From Anaeromassilibacillus senegalensis (GTDB lineage Bacteria; Bacillota; Clostridia; Oscillospirales; Acutalibacteraceae), in NCBI RefSeq assembly GCF_001261775.1, contig NZ_LN868536.1, positions 310,001-374,000 on the forward strand: DNA of 64,000 nt, read 5' to 3'. The notes under the pieces were generated by a model that did not search any database, was not told the DNA's origin, and saw nothing but the letters and a program-made list of their open reading frames with translations. Shown in pieces: positions 45,830 to 55,096 of this stretch. Both the position numbers and the translations under genes were made by a program. Numbering within the stretch: position 1 is the first letter of the stretch; each line of letters begins with the position of its first letter.

Positions 45830-45846
45830 AAGCGGGGGAGATCGTC

Positions 45847-47151
45847 TTGCAGTGGCTGGAGTTACATAATGTGGAGTACGGGGAGTGCATCGTCCTGGGC
45901 GGCGCGCATCACGATATATTGATGGTGGACTGCGGCAGCATCAATCAGAAAATCCGCGAGGGGGATGTCAGCTTTACCTCTTATGTGGACCCGGTGCTGC
46001 TGGAACGGTACGCCGGATGCTCGGGAAAAGAGTTTTTGCTCACACACTACCACCGGGACCACCTGTGCGGCCTGTACCAGATCCTTGCCAAGCGCGGCGG
46101 GTATTTTGACCGTATCTTCCTGCCGGTTTCCCCGGCGGATGCAAAGGGGAGGGCCCTGCTGTTGGAATTCGCCCTGTTCGTCTATGCGTTCCTGCCGCGC
46201 CACAGCGATTACGCGCTGGTGAACATCAGCGCGCTGCGCATTTTCAGCCGCGTTGCAAAGCTGGCGGGGGCGGACCGAGTATACCCGCTGGCTGCCGGGA
46301 GCAATTTTGCCTTTGACGGCGTGACATACGATGTTATCTGGCCGGACGCGTCCGGCTACCCGTTCAGCAGCCTGTTTGCTTCGATTGTGGAGAATCTGGA
46401 CGTCTGTCTCTCGTCTCCTTTCCTGCCGGAGGTCGCGGGGCGTTTTATGGAGAAGAAGGAAGCCTTCTGCAAAGCATATGCGGAATGCTGCAAAACCGCG
46501 CCGCTGATGCCGGAGTGTATCGCCCGATTGGACGCGCTCCTGGACGATGTGGACGCGATGATCCCGGAGCTGCTGCTGCTTCCCTCCGCGCCGGATGTGG
46601 TACAGATTCTCACGGATGCCGTCACGCGTACGGCCTATTCGGACGAGCTGAATGCCGCGGGGATCATTTTCCACAACCGCCGCACCAGCGAGGCCAGCCT
46701 GGATGACATCCTGATGACCGGCGACGCCACGCCGGAGAGCCTGGACGCGGTGGCGGACCGCCTGTACAGTGATTATTACATTATAAAGGCGCCGCACCAC
46801 GGGACGGCCAGCCATTGGAGCCATCTGCTCTCGGAGCTGTCATCGTCCCATATATTGATTAGCAACGGCGAGTACCAGAAGGGCGGCAAGATCGCGGAGG
46901 AATACATTGACCTGCCCGCGATTAAACACTGCACCAACTGTACGGCCTGCGGCTGGTACCAGTCCAGCGGCTGTTCCTGCAACCGGCTGGCCTGCTGCTA
47001 TGAGCTTCCGCAGGGCGCGGGGCTGACGATCAAATGCCCGCGCTGCCAGAAGCGGGAAGGAAGCGCGCCGTGCGGCATCTATGTGGTTACCCACGGGGGT
47101 GAACGTTCCTGTTTGTGCGACGAGTATCCCGTAGAACCGGCGGGGGAATAG
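45847..47151 (+). CDS. ComEC-like metallo-beta-lactamase-fold protein with Cys-rich C-terminus
   Basis: A 434-residue cytoplasmic protein starting at TTG 45847 behind GGGGGAG; frames extending upstream overlap the MORN gene and are not used. The MBL metal motif is THYHRDH (about residues 66-72), a second site is in ILMTGDATPES, and KAPHHGTASHW resembles the ComEC-type MBL end. A large insert lies between. The last 75 residues contain many cysteines (CTNCTAC, CSCNRLACC, CPRCQ, CLC), probably zinc-binding. Nuclease or phosphodiesterase activity is possible but unproven. Confidence 0.8.
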   Translation: MQWLELHNVEYGECIVLGGAHHDILMVDCGSINQKIREGDVSFTSYVDPVLLERYAGCSGKEFLLTHYHRDHLCGLYQILAKRGGYFDRIFLPVSPADAKGRALLLEFALFVYAFLPRHSDYALVNISALRIFSRVAKLAGADRVYPLAAGSNFAFDGVTYDVIWPDASGYPFSSLFASIVENLDVCLSSPFLPEVAGRFMEKKEAFCKAYAECCKTAPLMPECIARLDALLDDVDAMIPELLLLPSAPDVVQILTDAVTRTAYSDELNAAGIIFHNRRTSEASLDDILMTGDATPESLDAVADRLYSDYYIIKAPHHGTASHWSHLLSELSSSHILISNGEYQKGGKIAEEYIDLPAIKHCTNCTACGWYQSSGCSCNRLACCYELPQGAGLTIKCPRCQKREGSAPCGIYVVTHGGERSCLCDEYPVEPAGE

Positions 47152-47272
47152 CACTTGGCGTGTGATGGCAGCTCTGCCAATATTTTAATGAAAATGCTGC
47201 CAAAACGGCAGAAAGCCAGCGCTGATGCGGCTTTTTCGGCTGATAAATGAAAAAATATTGTATTTTACGCAC

Positions 47273-47301
47273 TTGACATTGCGAAACAAATATCTTATAA
47301 T
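47273..47301 (+). promoter_or_regulatory. Perfect consensus promoter of the surface-protein gene
   Basis: TTGACA (47273-47278) and TATAAT (47296-47301) have an exact 17-bp spacer, implying very strong sigma-A transcription. The leader is about 170 nt. Confidence 0.9.
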
Positions 47302-47307
47302 CCAAGT

Positions 47308-47479
47308 AAACATATGAGAGATGTGTTTGATTCGTGTTGTTCTAGCGCCATCTAGGAGGAACGCGGCGGATGCATCTTCGTCAGGGGCCATCCTGTTAAC
47401 GTCCGTGACTTTTCAATATGTTGTTTTTTAAGTATTGCGTTTCAAAACGCACACGACGATTTTAAGGAGGACACAAAGG
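47308..47479 (+). promoter_or_regulatory. Long 5' leader of the surface-protein mRNA
   Basis: About 170 nt separate the predicted start site from the ATG. The segment contains a small palindromic CTAGCGCCATCTAG, an internal AGGAGG without an obvious frame (about 47354), and the true AAGGAGG at 47464-47470. Long leaders often stabilise highly expressed S-layer mRNAs. No known riboswitch was recognised. Confidence 0.4.
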
Positions 47480-50170
47480 ATGAGAAAAATTACAGGAAAA
47501 GCTCTGGCTACAGTGCTCGCAATGGCGCTGATTACCTCCAGCTTTTCGGGAACATTTGCTTTCGCTGCGTCTAAGACAGAGAAGGCCGGTAGCGTTGATA
47601 TCAATGGTAAAGATGAAATTACTCTGGTGAAGAACACGAATAATACTTCTGTGTACGACTTTGATATGCGCGATTTTGTTGACAGTCTGAAAATGACGAC
47701 TGCTGACAAGGATCAGACTGTTGAAGCTAGCGGTGAGGATCTGAGTTTCCGCCATGCAAAAGGCGATACTCTTCTTTCCATTAACAAAGATGGTAAAGCA
47801 AGAGTTAAGAGCGACAAGACCGGTACAGAAACTATCATGGTTTACGGTGAAGGTACAATTGACAGAGACGACAAAGAAGTCACTTTGAAGGGCCAGGCGG
47901 AAATTACGATTCACGTAATCAAGAGTGGCACTGTGTTTGTTGGTGTCAAGGGCACTGGCATCGAAGACAAAGTCGGCGATGAAATTCCGGATCTTGAGAT
48001 GTCCAGAAATGATCTTGAAGAAAAGGAACTGGCTATTTACATGGCCAAACCGGCTCAGGATGTTGATCCTGAAAAGGGAACCTTAGAGGCGATGTTTGAG
48101 GAAACAACAAAGAATACAGATGATGAGGATCTTCGTATTGAAGCTTCCAATAGTAGCAAATTCATTATCACCCGTGCTGATGATGGAAAGTCTGTTACTA
48201 AAATTAAGAACAACAATGTGGGAACTGGTACGCTGAAGTTGACCATTAAAGGTGGTTCCAGCTTTAACAGCACTGAAGATTCCACTACGGCGACAATTCT
48301 GAAGAGAATTGATGTTACTGGTTCTGCAACAGTTTCTAAGAGTGGAAGCAGTACGAGAATTTCCGGTGATGTTGTTTCTATTGATGACAAAAAAATTAAG
48401 GATCTGAGTGTTTCTGGCTATGACATCAGATTGATTGATGCACCGGCTGCTCCTGCTGCTGAAGAAAAGAATCCGATTATTACAATCGATGAGAGTGTTA
48501 GTGTTGGCAATATTAAGAATGACAGCAAGGGTAAGATGGATGTTTCCCTTGGCGACAAAGCTAAGGCTGGCGACATCGAAGATGCTAACACTGTTTCTGT
48601 AAGCAATAGTACTGTTGGTGAAATCAAAGATGCAACTGGCACGGTTACTGTTGATGAGGGCCGTGTAGCTTCCATCAATACAGATGATGATGCTGCAGAC
48701 GCAGAAATCAAGTTGAACGGCGGTACCGTTACTGGCGATGTGAAGGGTAACAAGGTTGGTATTGATGCTAGCGATGATGAAATCAACACCGTTGTTTCCG
48801 GCACAGTTGAGGCAAAAGATCTGACCATTGAAGCGACCAGCGAAGATGGTAAAGTACAGCTTGCGAACGTTGTGCTCAGAGACGATGCAGAGGCTACGAT
48901 TTCCGATAGCAATATCGAGATTGCAAAGCTGAATGCTGATTATAAGGGCAATGTTAAGTTCAATAGCTTTGAAGGTAAGATTGCTAGCCTTGTAAATGCG
49001 GCGGATGTCACTGTTGACGAAGATTCTGTCGTTATTATTGAAGGCGCTGCTGATATTGAGAACCTTGATATCGCAGAAGATACTTCCATCGAGTTCAGAG
49101 ATGCTGTTACAGTTGCAAGCGTTTCCGGCGATGGTAAGCTGATTGTTCCGGTTGAGAAGCTGCATGTAACGGATAATGTTTCCGGTGAAGTGAAGCTGAG
49201 ACTTGCTGGCGCGAATGTAAGTGTTGGCGATAAGGCGTTTACTGCTGATAAGGATGTTGCTGATGTTGAGTCCTTTGTTGGCGACGGCTATAAGATGGAG
49301 AAGAAGTCTGTTGATAAGAACACAGATGCTTTCCTGGTAAAGAGCACTTTCTTTGCTGGCCTCGCTCTGGATAAGAACGAAGTTACGATTGCTAAGGGCT
49401 TCTCCAACACCGTTACTGTTTCCAACTATCCGGCAAGCACCTCTCTGCCGACCGGCGCTTCCGTTGTTTGGGACTTCAGCGACGCTGACAAGGATATCTT
49501 TGATATCACTGCAGACGGCGCAACCCTGAACATTGCTGTTAAGGATTACGATGATGTTTATGCAACCTCCAACAGCTTCGACCTCTATGCCACTGTTGTT
49601 GACAAAGATGGCGACGCTTTGGAAGATTACGATTCCGTCAAGTGCACTGTAACTGCGATCAAGGAAGTTCCGGTTTCCAGCGATCTCTCCGGTATCGTAG
49701 AGGTTCCGCAGGGTTCCACTAAGGACTTCGTTGTGAACTCCTCTGTTGAGGCTCCGGTAACCATCGGCACCGGCGACGTTGCGGTTCACGCTGTAAAGAC
49801 TCCGTTTGCGAACGCACAGGCAACTTACACCATTAAGGCTACGGGCGCTGTCGGCACCACCGCTGGTGTCTATGCAACTGTTCCTGGCCAGGTTGCTACC
49901 AAGTTGTTCGTTATCAAGGTTACAGCTCCGGTTGTTACCTCCGATACCACTGTTGACTTTGACCTGACCGCTGGCAGCCGCTATGTCTTCAAGATCACTG
50001 CTCCGGCAGCTCCGTCCTTTACCGTCGGTAATGGCGCGGTTCTGAAGACTCAGGCTGGCAAGATCGATGGCAACGACTACTACTTCGCAGTTTATGCGCA
50101 GAACGTTGCTGGTCAGAGCACTGGCGTCTATGTCAATGGCGTGAAGGTTTGCACAGTTACTGTGAAATAA
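47480..50170 (+). CDS. Secreted surface protein, S-layer-like
   Basis: An 896-residue acidic protein with a Sec signal peptide (basic start MRKITGK, hydrophobic core, AFAA cleavage site near residue 30). The middle (about 330-590) consists of short irregular repeats of beta-solenoid style (VGNIKND, AGDIEDAN, VGEIKDA, VTGDVKGN). The C-terminal part (about 630-896) looks like several Ig-like or BIG-type beta domains. I see no LPxTG or SLH anchor. A perfect promoter, long leader and strong terminator suggest an abundant cell-surface or S-layer protein. Codons are AT-rich at the third base up to about 49,370 and then become GC-richer. Confidence 0.75.
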   Translation: MRKITGKALATVLAMALITSSFSGTFAFAASKTEKAGSVDINGKDEITLVKNTNNTSVYDFDMRDFVDSLKMTTADKDQTVEASGEDLSFRHAKGDTLLSINKDGKARVKSDKTGTETIMVYGEGTIDRDDKEVTLKGQAEITIHVIKSGTVFVGVKGTGIEDKVGDEIPDLEMSRNDLEEKELAIYMAKPAQDVDPEKGTLEAMFEETTKNTDDEDLRIEASNSSKFIITRADDGKSVTKIKNNNVGTGTLKLTIKGGSSFNSTEDSTTATILKRIDVTGSATVSKSGSSTRISGDVVSIDDKKIKDLSVSGYDIRLIDAPAAPAAEEKNPIITIDESVSVGNIKNDSKGKMDVSLGDKAKAGDIEDANTVSVSNSTVGEIKDATGTVTVDEGRVASINTDDDAADAEIKLNGGTVTGDVKGNKVGIDASDDEINTVVSGTVEAKDLTIEATSEDGKVQLANVVLRDDAEATISDSNIEIAKLNADYKGNVKFNSFEGKIASLVNAADVTVDEDSVVIIEGAADIENLDIAEDTSIEFRDAVTVASVSGDGKLIVPVEKLHVTDNVSGEVKLRLAGANVSVGDKAFTADKDVADVESFVGDGYKMEKKSVDKNTDAFLVKSTFFAGLALDKNEVTIAKGFSNTVTVSNYPASTSLPTGASVVWDFSDADKDIFDITADGATLNIAVKDYDDVYATSNSFDLYATVVDKDGDALEDYDSVKCTVTAIKEVPVSSDLSGIVEVPQGSTKDFVVNSSVEAPVTIGTGDVAVHAVKTPFANAQATYTIKATGAVGTTAGVYATVPGQVATKLFVIKVTAPVVTSDTTVDFDLTAGSRYVFKITAPAAPSFTVGNGAVLKTQAGKIDGNDYYFAVYAQNVAGQSTGVYVNGVKVCTVTVK

Positions 50171-50219
50171 GAACCTTTTAAACAATCGAACATGACTGTG
50201 TAACGGCCGTGTTTGTTGG

Positions 50220-50260
50220 ATGGCGGTCCAAGCGAAAGCTTGGGCCGCCATTTCTTTTTT
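50220..50260 (+). terminator. Terminator after the surface-protein gene
   Basis: ATGGCGGTCCAAGC (50220-50233) pairs with GCTTGGGCCGCCAT (50238-50251) around GAAA, followed by TTCTTTTTT. Confidence 0.93.
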
Positions 50261-50510
50261 AAATGTTCCGTCAATGTGTGGATGTACCAATCAATAGAAA
50301 AATGCAGGCATTTGTACAAAGTGACGATTCATAAACAAAATATGATAGGAAAAACGCGCATTTCCATTATCCGGCGTTCGATTTGATTGACGGTTTTTGT
50401 TTGATCAATGCTTTTTTTGTCATTTTATGGATGGAGCGCCATAGATGGCAGGGCATTTTGTACGAAAATGGACAAGATTTACCAATACGTCTGCTTTTTT
50501 TTGAAACATA

Positions 50511-50539
50511 TTGACAATTTCGTGAAAAAGCCTTAATAT
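50511..50539 (+). promoter_or_regulatory. Promoter of ptsI
   Basis: TTGACA (50511-50516) and TAATAT (50534-50539) are 17 bp apart. The remainder of 50261-50510 is AT-rich with no gene seen. Confidence 0.65.
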
Positions 50540-50610
50540 AAATATTACATTAACAGAATGTTCACAGTTGTTGCATAGACCGTGAAAACGGATAGAAAGT
50601 GGTGAGCGAT

Positions 50611-52236
50611 GTGAATACCATAAAAGGAATTGCCGCCTCAAAAGGCGTGGCAATTGGAAATTTGAAATTATGTGTGAAACTTGACGATAAAATCAGCAAG
50701 CAGTCCATTACCGATGTGGAAAAGGAATTGGAACGCGTGGACGCCGCAAAAGAAGAGGCGGTCAAGGAGCTGAATAAGATCTATTTAAAGGCTTTGAAGC
50801 GCGTAGGGGAAGAGAACTCGATGATTTTCCAGATCCACATCATGATGCTGCAGGACGACGATTTCTTCGATGCGATTCAGGACTGCATTAAGGACGAGAA
50901 GGTCAACGCGGAATATGCCGTTTGGAAAGCCGCGCAGCAGTTTTCTGAAATGTTTGCGCAGATGGATGACGAATATATGAAAGCCCGCAGCGCGGACGTC
51001 ATAGATATATCCAAGAGGGTTTTAGGGTGCCTGAATCCCGCGCTGGAAAGCGGGTTGGACAGCCTGAAATCGGAAGCGATCGTTGCGGCGTCCGATTTGA
51101 TGCCCAGTGAGACGGTCCAGATGGACAAAAGTATGGTGCTGGCCTTTGTGACAGAGCAGGGCTCCAAGAGCTCTCATTCTGCCATTCTGGCGCGTACCAT
51201 GGGGATTCCCGCGGTGGTTGGTCTTCGCGATAGCTTTGCGGCCCTCCAGAACGGCGTGGTGACCATTGTGGACGGCAGCGAGGGTACGATTGTGATTGAC
51301 CCGGACGAGGCCACCCTGAAGGCGTATGAGCAAAAGAGAGAGCAGTTCTTACAGCATCAGCAGAAGCTGCAACAGTTGAAGGGAACGAAGGCCGTTACAA
51401 AGGGCGGCGTGGAAATCGAGATTAACGCCAACATCGGCCATCCGAGCGACATTGAAATGGTATTGGACAACGACGCGGACGGTGTTGGTCTGTTCCGCAG
51501 TGAGTTCCTCTACATGGAGAGCGACGATTTCCCGACTGAGGAACAGCAGTTTGAAGCGTATAAGACAGTCCTGGAGAAGATGGACGGCAAGCGTGTGATC
51601 ATCCGTACGCTGGATTTGGGCGCGGATAAACAAGTTCCTTACCTGAACATTCCCAAGGAAGAGAACCCGGCCATGGGGTATCGTGCGATCCGCATCAGCC
51701 TGGACCGCAAAGAGTTATTTGTCACACAGCTGCGCGCCCTGATTCGCGCTTCTGCCTTTGGCAAGCTGGCCATCATGTTCCCGATGATCACATCGGTGGA
51801 GCAGGTACAGGAAATCAAAGGCATGGTGGAACAGGTTAAACATGAATTGGAAGAAGAAAAGATTGCGTTTGCGCCTGATTTTGAATTGGGCATTATGATT
51901 GAAACACCCGCGTCGGCGGTTCTGAGCGACCTGCTTGCAAAAGAAGTGGATTTCTTCAGCATCGGAACCAACGACCTGACGCAGTACACCCTTGCGGTGG
52001 ACCGTATGAATCCCTCCATTTCCGAGATGTACGATCCGCGTCATCCCGCGGTGCTCCGCATGATCCAGATGTCTGTGGAGAACGCGAAGAAGGCCGGCAT
52101 TTGGATTGGAATCTGCGGGGAATCCGCGGCGGATACGGCGCTGACCAAATTTTATTTGGAAATCGGTGTGGATGAGCTCTCTGTTACGCCGTCCGCGGTA
52201 TTGGAGCTGCGTAAGACGGTGCAGCAGCTGGATTAA
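50611..52236 (+). CDS. ptsI: Phosphoenolpyruvate-protein phosphotransferase (PTS Enzyme I)
   Basis: A 541-residue cytoplasmic enzyme that moves phosphate from PEP to HPr. The active His lies in SKSSHSAILARTMGIPAVVG and becomes residue 189 if translation starts at GTG 50611, the position known for other Enzyme I proteins. PEP-site segments are GVGLFRSEFLYM, EIGIMIETPASAVL-like sequence (ELGIMIETP) and SIGTNDLTQYTLAVDR. No ATG start exists; GTG 50599 and 50602 are alternatives. First gene of a PTS group that lacks ptsH. Confidence 0.96.
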   Translation: MNTIKGIAASKGVAIGNLKLCVKLDDKISKQSITDVEKELERVDAAKEEAVKELNKIYLKALKRVGEENSMIFQIHIMMLQDDDFFDAIQDCIKDEKVNAEYAVWKAAQQFSEMFAQMDDEYMKARSADVIDISKRVLGCLNPALESGLDSLKSEAIVAASDLMPSETVQMDKSMVLAFVTEQGSKSSHSAILARTMGIPAVVGLRDSFAALQNGVVTIVDGSEGTIVIDPDEATLKAYEQKREQFLQHQQKLQQLKGTKAVTKGGVEIEINANIGHPSDIEMVLDNDADGVGLFRSEFLYMESDDFPTEEQQFEAYKTVLEKMDGKRVIIRTLDLGADKQVPYLNIPKEENPAMGYRAIRISLDRKELFVTQLRALIRASAFGKLAIMFPMITSVEQVQEIKGMVEQVKHELEEEKIAFAPDFELGIMIETPASAVLSDLLAKEVDFFSIGTNDLTQYTLAVDRMNPSISEMYDPRHPAVLRMIQMSVENAKKAGIWIGICGESAADTALTKFYLEIGVDELSVTPSAVLELRKTVQQLD

Positions 52237-52298
52237 GTCAAGAACCAGGCTCCGGCTTGGTTTGATATTAAATTCATTTTATTGAGGAGGTAAAACTT

Positions 52299-53756
52299 AT
52301 GCAAAAAGTCCTTGCAAAGCTTCAAAAGCTCGGTAAAGCTTTGATGCTTCCAATCGCCTGCTTGCCTGCAGCAGGTATCCTGATGGGCATTGGTTACATG
52401 ATCAGTTCGTCCGTTATGTCCGGTGTAGGCGATCCCAACCCGATTGCGTTCTTCCTGGTAAAAGCCGGTGGCGCAATCATCGACAACATGCCGATCCTGT
52501 TCGCAATTGGTGTTGCAATTGGTTTGAGCGACGACCACGAAGGCACATCCGCTCTCGCTGGCCTGGTTTCCTGGCTGATGGTTCAGCAGATTCTGAGCCC
52601 CGGCGTTGTTAGCGTATTGACAGGTGCCGAGGCAAATGCGGCTTTCGGAAAAGTAAGCAACCAGTTTATTGGTATCCTGTGTGGTGCTGTTGGCGCGATC
52701 TGCTACAATAAGTTTAAGAACACCAAGCTGCCGGAGGCGCTGTCCTTCTTCAGCGGCAAGCGTTCTGTTGCAATCGTTACCGCGCTGTTCAGTATTGTAC
52801 TTGCATTGATCCTCTTCTTCATTTGGCCGTTCCTGTATACGGCGCTTACAAGCTTGGGTGAAGCAATTATCAGCTTGGGTGCGCTTGGTGCCGGCCTCTA
52901 TGGTTTCTTCAACAGACTGTTAATCCCAGTTGGTCTGCACCATGCTCTGAACTCTGTGTTCTGGTTTGATGTGGCGGGGATTGATGATCTTGGTAAATTC
53001 TGGGGTACTGTTGCTGGTGGCGAATATGGCGTCACTGGTATGTATATGTCCGGTTTCTTCCCGGTCATGATGTTCGGTCTTCCGGCTGCTGCTTTGGCGA
53101 TGTACCACACCGCGAAGCCCAGCAAGAAGAGCATCGCTGGCGGTCTTCTGTTCTCCGGCGCACTGTGTGCATTTGTCAGCGGCGTTACCGAGCCGTTGGA
53201 ATTCGCATTCATGTTCCTTGCACCGGCTCTGTATGTGGTTCATGCGATTCTGACCGGTATTTCTATGGCGGTTGTTGCGGCTCTGCCGGTACGTGCTGGC
53301 TTTAACTTCAGCGCGGGATTCGCAGATCTCTTCTTCAGCTCCTGGGTGCCGATGGCACAGAATCCGTGGATGTTAATCCCGATCGGCCTGGTAGTCGGCG
53401 TTCTGTATTATGTTATCTTCCGTTTCTGCATTGTCAAGTTCAACCTTAAGACCCCGGGCCGTGAGGATGACGACGATGAAGAAGCAGAAGGCTTCTCCAA
53501 GCTGGTCAAAGACCAGGGCTATGACGGCCTTGCCAAGAAGTACATAGAGGCTATTGGCGGCAAAGAGAACATCAAAGAGATTGAGTCCTGCATCACCCGT
53601 ATTCGTTTGGTTCTTGTCAGCAACAAGAAGATCGAAGAGAAGACCTTCAAAGCACTGGGCGCTTCCGGTGTCATGAAGGCTGGCGATCAGGTTACACAGA
53701 TTATCGTTGGCACAAAGGCAGAAGCCCTTGTCGAAGCGATGAAAAAGTTCCTGTAA
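52299..53756 (+). CDS. PTS glucose/N-acetylglucosamine-type transporter, IICB subunits
   Basis: A 485-residue fusion: EIIC membrane domain (1-395, about 10 helices; MLPIACLPAAGILMGIGY, NRLLIPVGLHHALNSVFWF, FVSGVTEPLEFAFMF), an acidic linker (EDDDDEEAEG) and a C-terminal EIIB domain with phospho-Cys431 in ESCITRIRLVL. It imports and phosphorylates a hexose. The sequence cannot decide between glucose, GlcNAc or maltose-type substrates. IIA is a separate gene 135 nt downstream. GAGGAGG precedes the start. Confidence 0.93.
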   Translation: MQKVLAKLQKLGKALMLPIACLPAAGILMGIGYMISSSVMSGVGDPNPIAFFLVKAGGAIIDNMPILFAIGVAIGLSDDHEGTSALAGLVSWLMVQQILSPGVVSVLTGAEANAAFGKVSNQFIGILCGAVGAICYNKFKNTKLPEALSFFSGKRSVAIVTALFSIVLALILFFIWPFLYTALTSLGEAIISLGALGAGLYGFFNRLLIPVGLHHALNSVFWFDVAGIDDLGKFWGTVAGGEYGVTGMYMSGFFPVMMFGLPAAALAMYHTAKPSKKSIAGGLLFSGALCAFVSGVTEPLEFAFMFLAPALYVVHAILTGISMAVVAALPVRAGFNFSAGFADLFFSSWVPMAQNPWMLIPIGLVVGVLYYVIFRFCIVKFNLKTPGREDDDDEEAEGFSKLVKDQGYDGLAKKYIEAIGGKENIKEIESCITRIRLVLVSNKKIEEKTFKALGASGVMKAGDQVTQIIVGTKAEALVEAMKKFL

Positions 53757-53790
53757 GAAATGAAGGGAGCCAGGTTGGCTCTTTGATGCA

Positions 53791-53832
53791 CAGCAGTCCC
53801 CCTCATGCGAACAAGGGGGGCTGCTGTTTTCA
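53791..53832 (+). terminator. Terminator between IICB and IIA genes
   Basis: CAGCAGTCCCCCT pairs with AGGGGGGCTGCTG and is followed by TTTTC. IIA expression would need read-through or another promoter. Confidence 0.75.
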
Positions 53833-53890
53833 CATGGATAACCTTTTGGATTGTTGGAAAGATATTGAAAGATAAATAGGAGGTATTAGT

Positions 53891-54367
53891 ATGGGACTGT
53901 TTGGTAAAAAAGAAAGCAAAATGATGGCTCCGCAGACAGGCAAGGCCGTACCGATTACGGAGGTGCCGGATCCGGTGTTTTCCGGAAAAATTCTGGGAGA
54001 CGGCATCGCCGTGATCCCGTCCAGCAATGCAGTGCTTTCCCCGGTTTCCGGTACCATTGCGCAGGTGGCACATACCTTCCATGCGCTTGGCATCGAGACG
54101 GACGACGGTGTAGAAGTGCTTGTGCATCTGGGAATTGATACAGTCAAACTGAATGGAGAAGGGTTTACCTGCCATGTGAAAGTGGGGGACCATGTTTCCG
54201 TGGGCGATAAACTGATGGACATGGATATCGACGCCATTTCCGCAAAGGGTTTTCAGACGATTTCTCCCTGCATCATCACCAATCTTGACGACCTGAAAAG
54301 CTTTGATACGATTACCGGAGACGTCACAGCGGGGCAGACAACGGTTATGACCTATAAAAAGAAGTAA
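53891..54367 (+). CDS. PTS glucose-type IIA component (Crr-like)
   Basis: A 158-residue soluble protein of IIA-Glc type. The phosphorylated His79 lies in VEVLVHLGIDTVKLNGEGF, and the partner His region is LSPVSGTIAQVAHTFHALGIET. It receives phosphate from HPr and passes it to the EIIB Cys431 of the neighbour. In Firmicutes it is mainly a transport component. The start follows AGGAGG. Confidence 0.94.
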   Translation: MGLFGKKESKMMAPQTGKAVPITEVPDPVFSGKILGDGIAVIPSSNAVLSPVSGTIAQVAHTFHALGIETDDGVEVLVHLGIDTVKLNGEGFTCHVKVGDHVSVGDKLMDMDIDAISAKGFQTISPCIITNLDDLKSFDTITGDVTAGQTTVMTYKKK

Positions 54368-54375
54368 GAAAAAAT

Positions 54376-54416
54376 GAACAGGTCCTTGGAAGGAGTTCTT
54401 TCAAGGACCTGTTTCT
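54376..54416 (+). terminator. Terminator after the PTS IIA gene
   Basis: AACAGGTCCTTG pairs with CAAGGACCTGTTT, followed by CTTGTT. Confidence 0.85.
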
Positions 54417-54767
54417 TGTTAAATTAATTATTTGTATAATTTGATTTTAAAATACGAATTGTATATACACTTTTTCAATTTTCCTGCATAATTGGAATTG
54501 TTTGGACGATCAGCTATGATAAAATATTCTACATCAGGATTCCGATATAGATGCTTTGCGTTGATTCGGGTAAATATTGTACAGCTTTTCATAACAAACA
54601 ATGTTTTAATAATGTTAACTTGAGAAATATACAGCGGCTGTTTGCAGGCTTTCTAAAAATATCCTGCAAATTAATTTTAAATAGACAATGATTTCTGGAA
54701 AAACACACTGTTTTTCCAGAGTTTGTGAATATATTATTTGTGCTTATGAAAATCCATCATTTGCATC

Positions 54768-54796
54768 TTGCAAAACAGGGACGTGCTTGGTATAAT
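54768..54796 (+). promoter_or_regulatory. Promoter of the opp operon
   Basis: TTGCAA (54768-54773) and TATAAT (54791-54796) are 17 bp apart. The leader to oppB is about 290 nt and begins with a hairpin (ATAGGG near 54813 with CCCTAT near 54833). The region 54421-54767 is AT-rich with no gene that I can support. Confidence 0.65.
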
Positions 54797-55096
54797 AGTA
54801 ACCATTGATAGGGTACGTCCGAGGATGGAGGTGCCCTATTTGGTATTATAGCAATCAATTCCTATTGAATTGCGTTTGTATCTATGCTACAATATAAAAA
54901 TGTTAATATTTTATTCCATTTTTCGACATATTTTCTGTAAGATATGCTTGGTTTTACATCATCGTTTTGTACAGAATGGTTGCGGGCGGGTTTATGTCAT
55001 GGCAAGACGCAGAACCGTGCGGTCTTTGACAGAGATGGAATTTTGATTTTACAGAGGGAAGAAAATGCAAAAAAATAGTTAAGGAGTGGCAAAGCA

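Noticed and set aside
45505..45846. N-terminal extension of the MBL protein upstream of 45847
   Set aside because: It would overlap the MORN coding sequence by more than 300 bp in another frame; TTG 45847 has its own GGGGGAG site and gives a normal MBL start.
48083..50290. 735-codon minus-strand open frame over the surface-protein gene
   Set aside because: Produced by the biased codons of the sense gene; Asn/Ser-rich low-complexity product, and the sense strand has the promoter and signal peptide.
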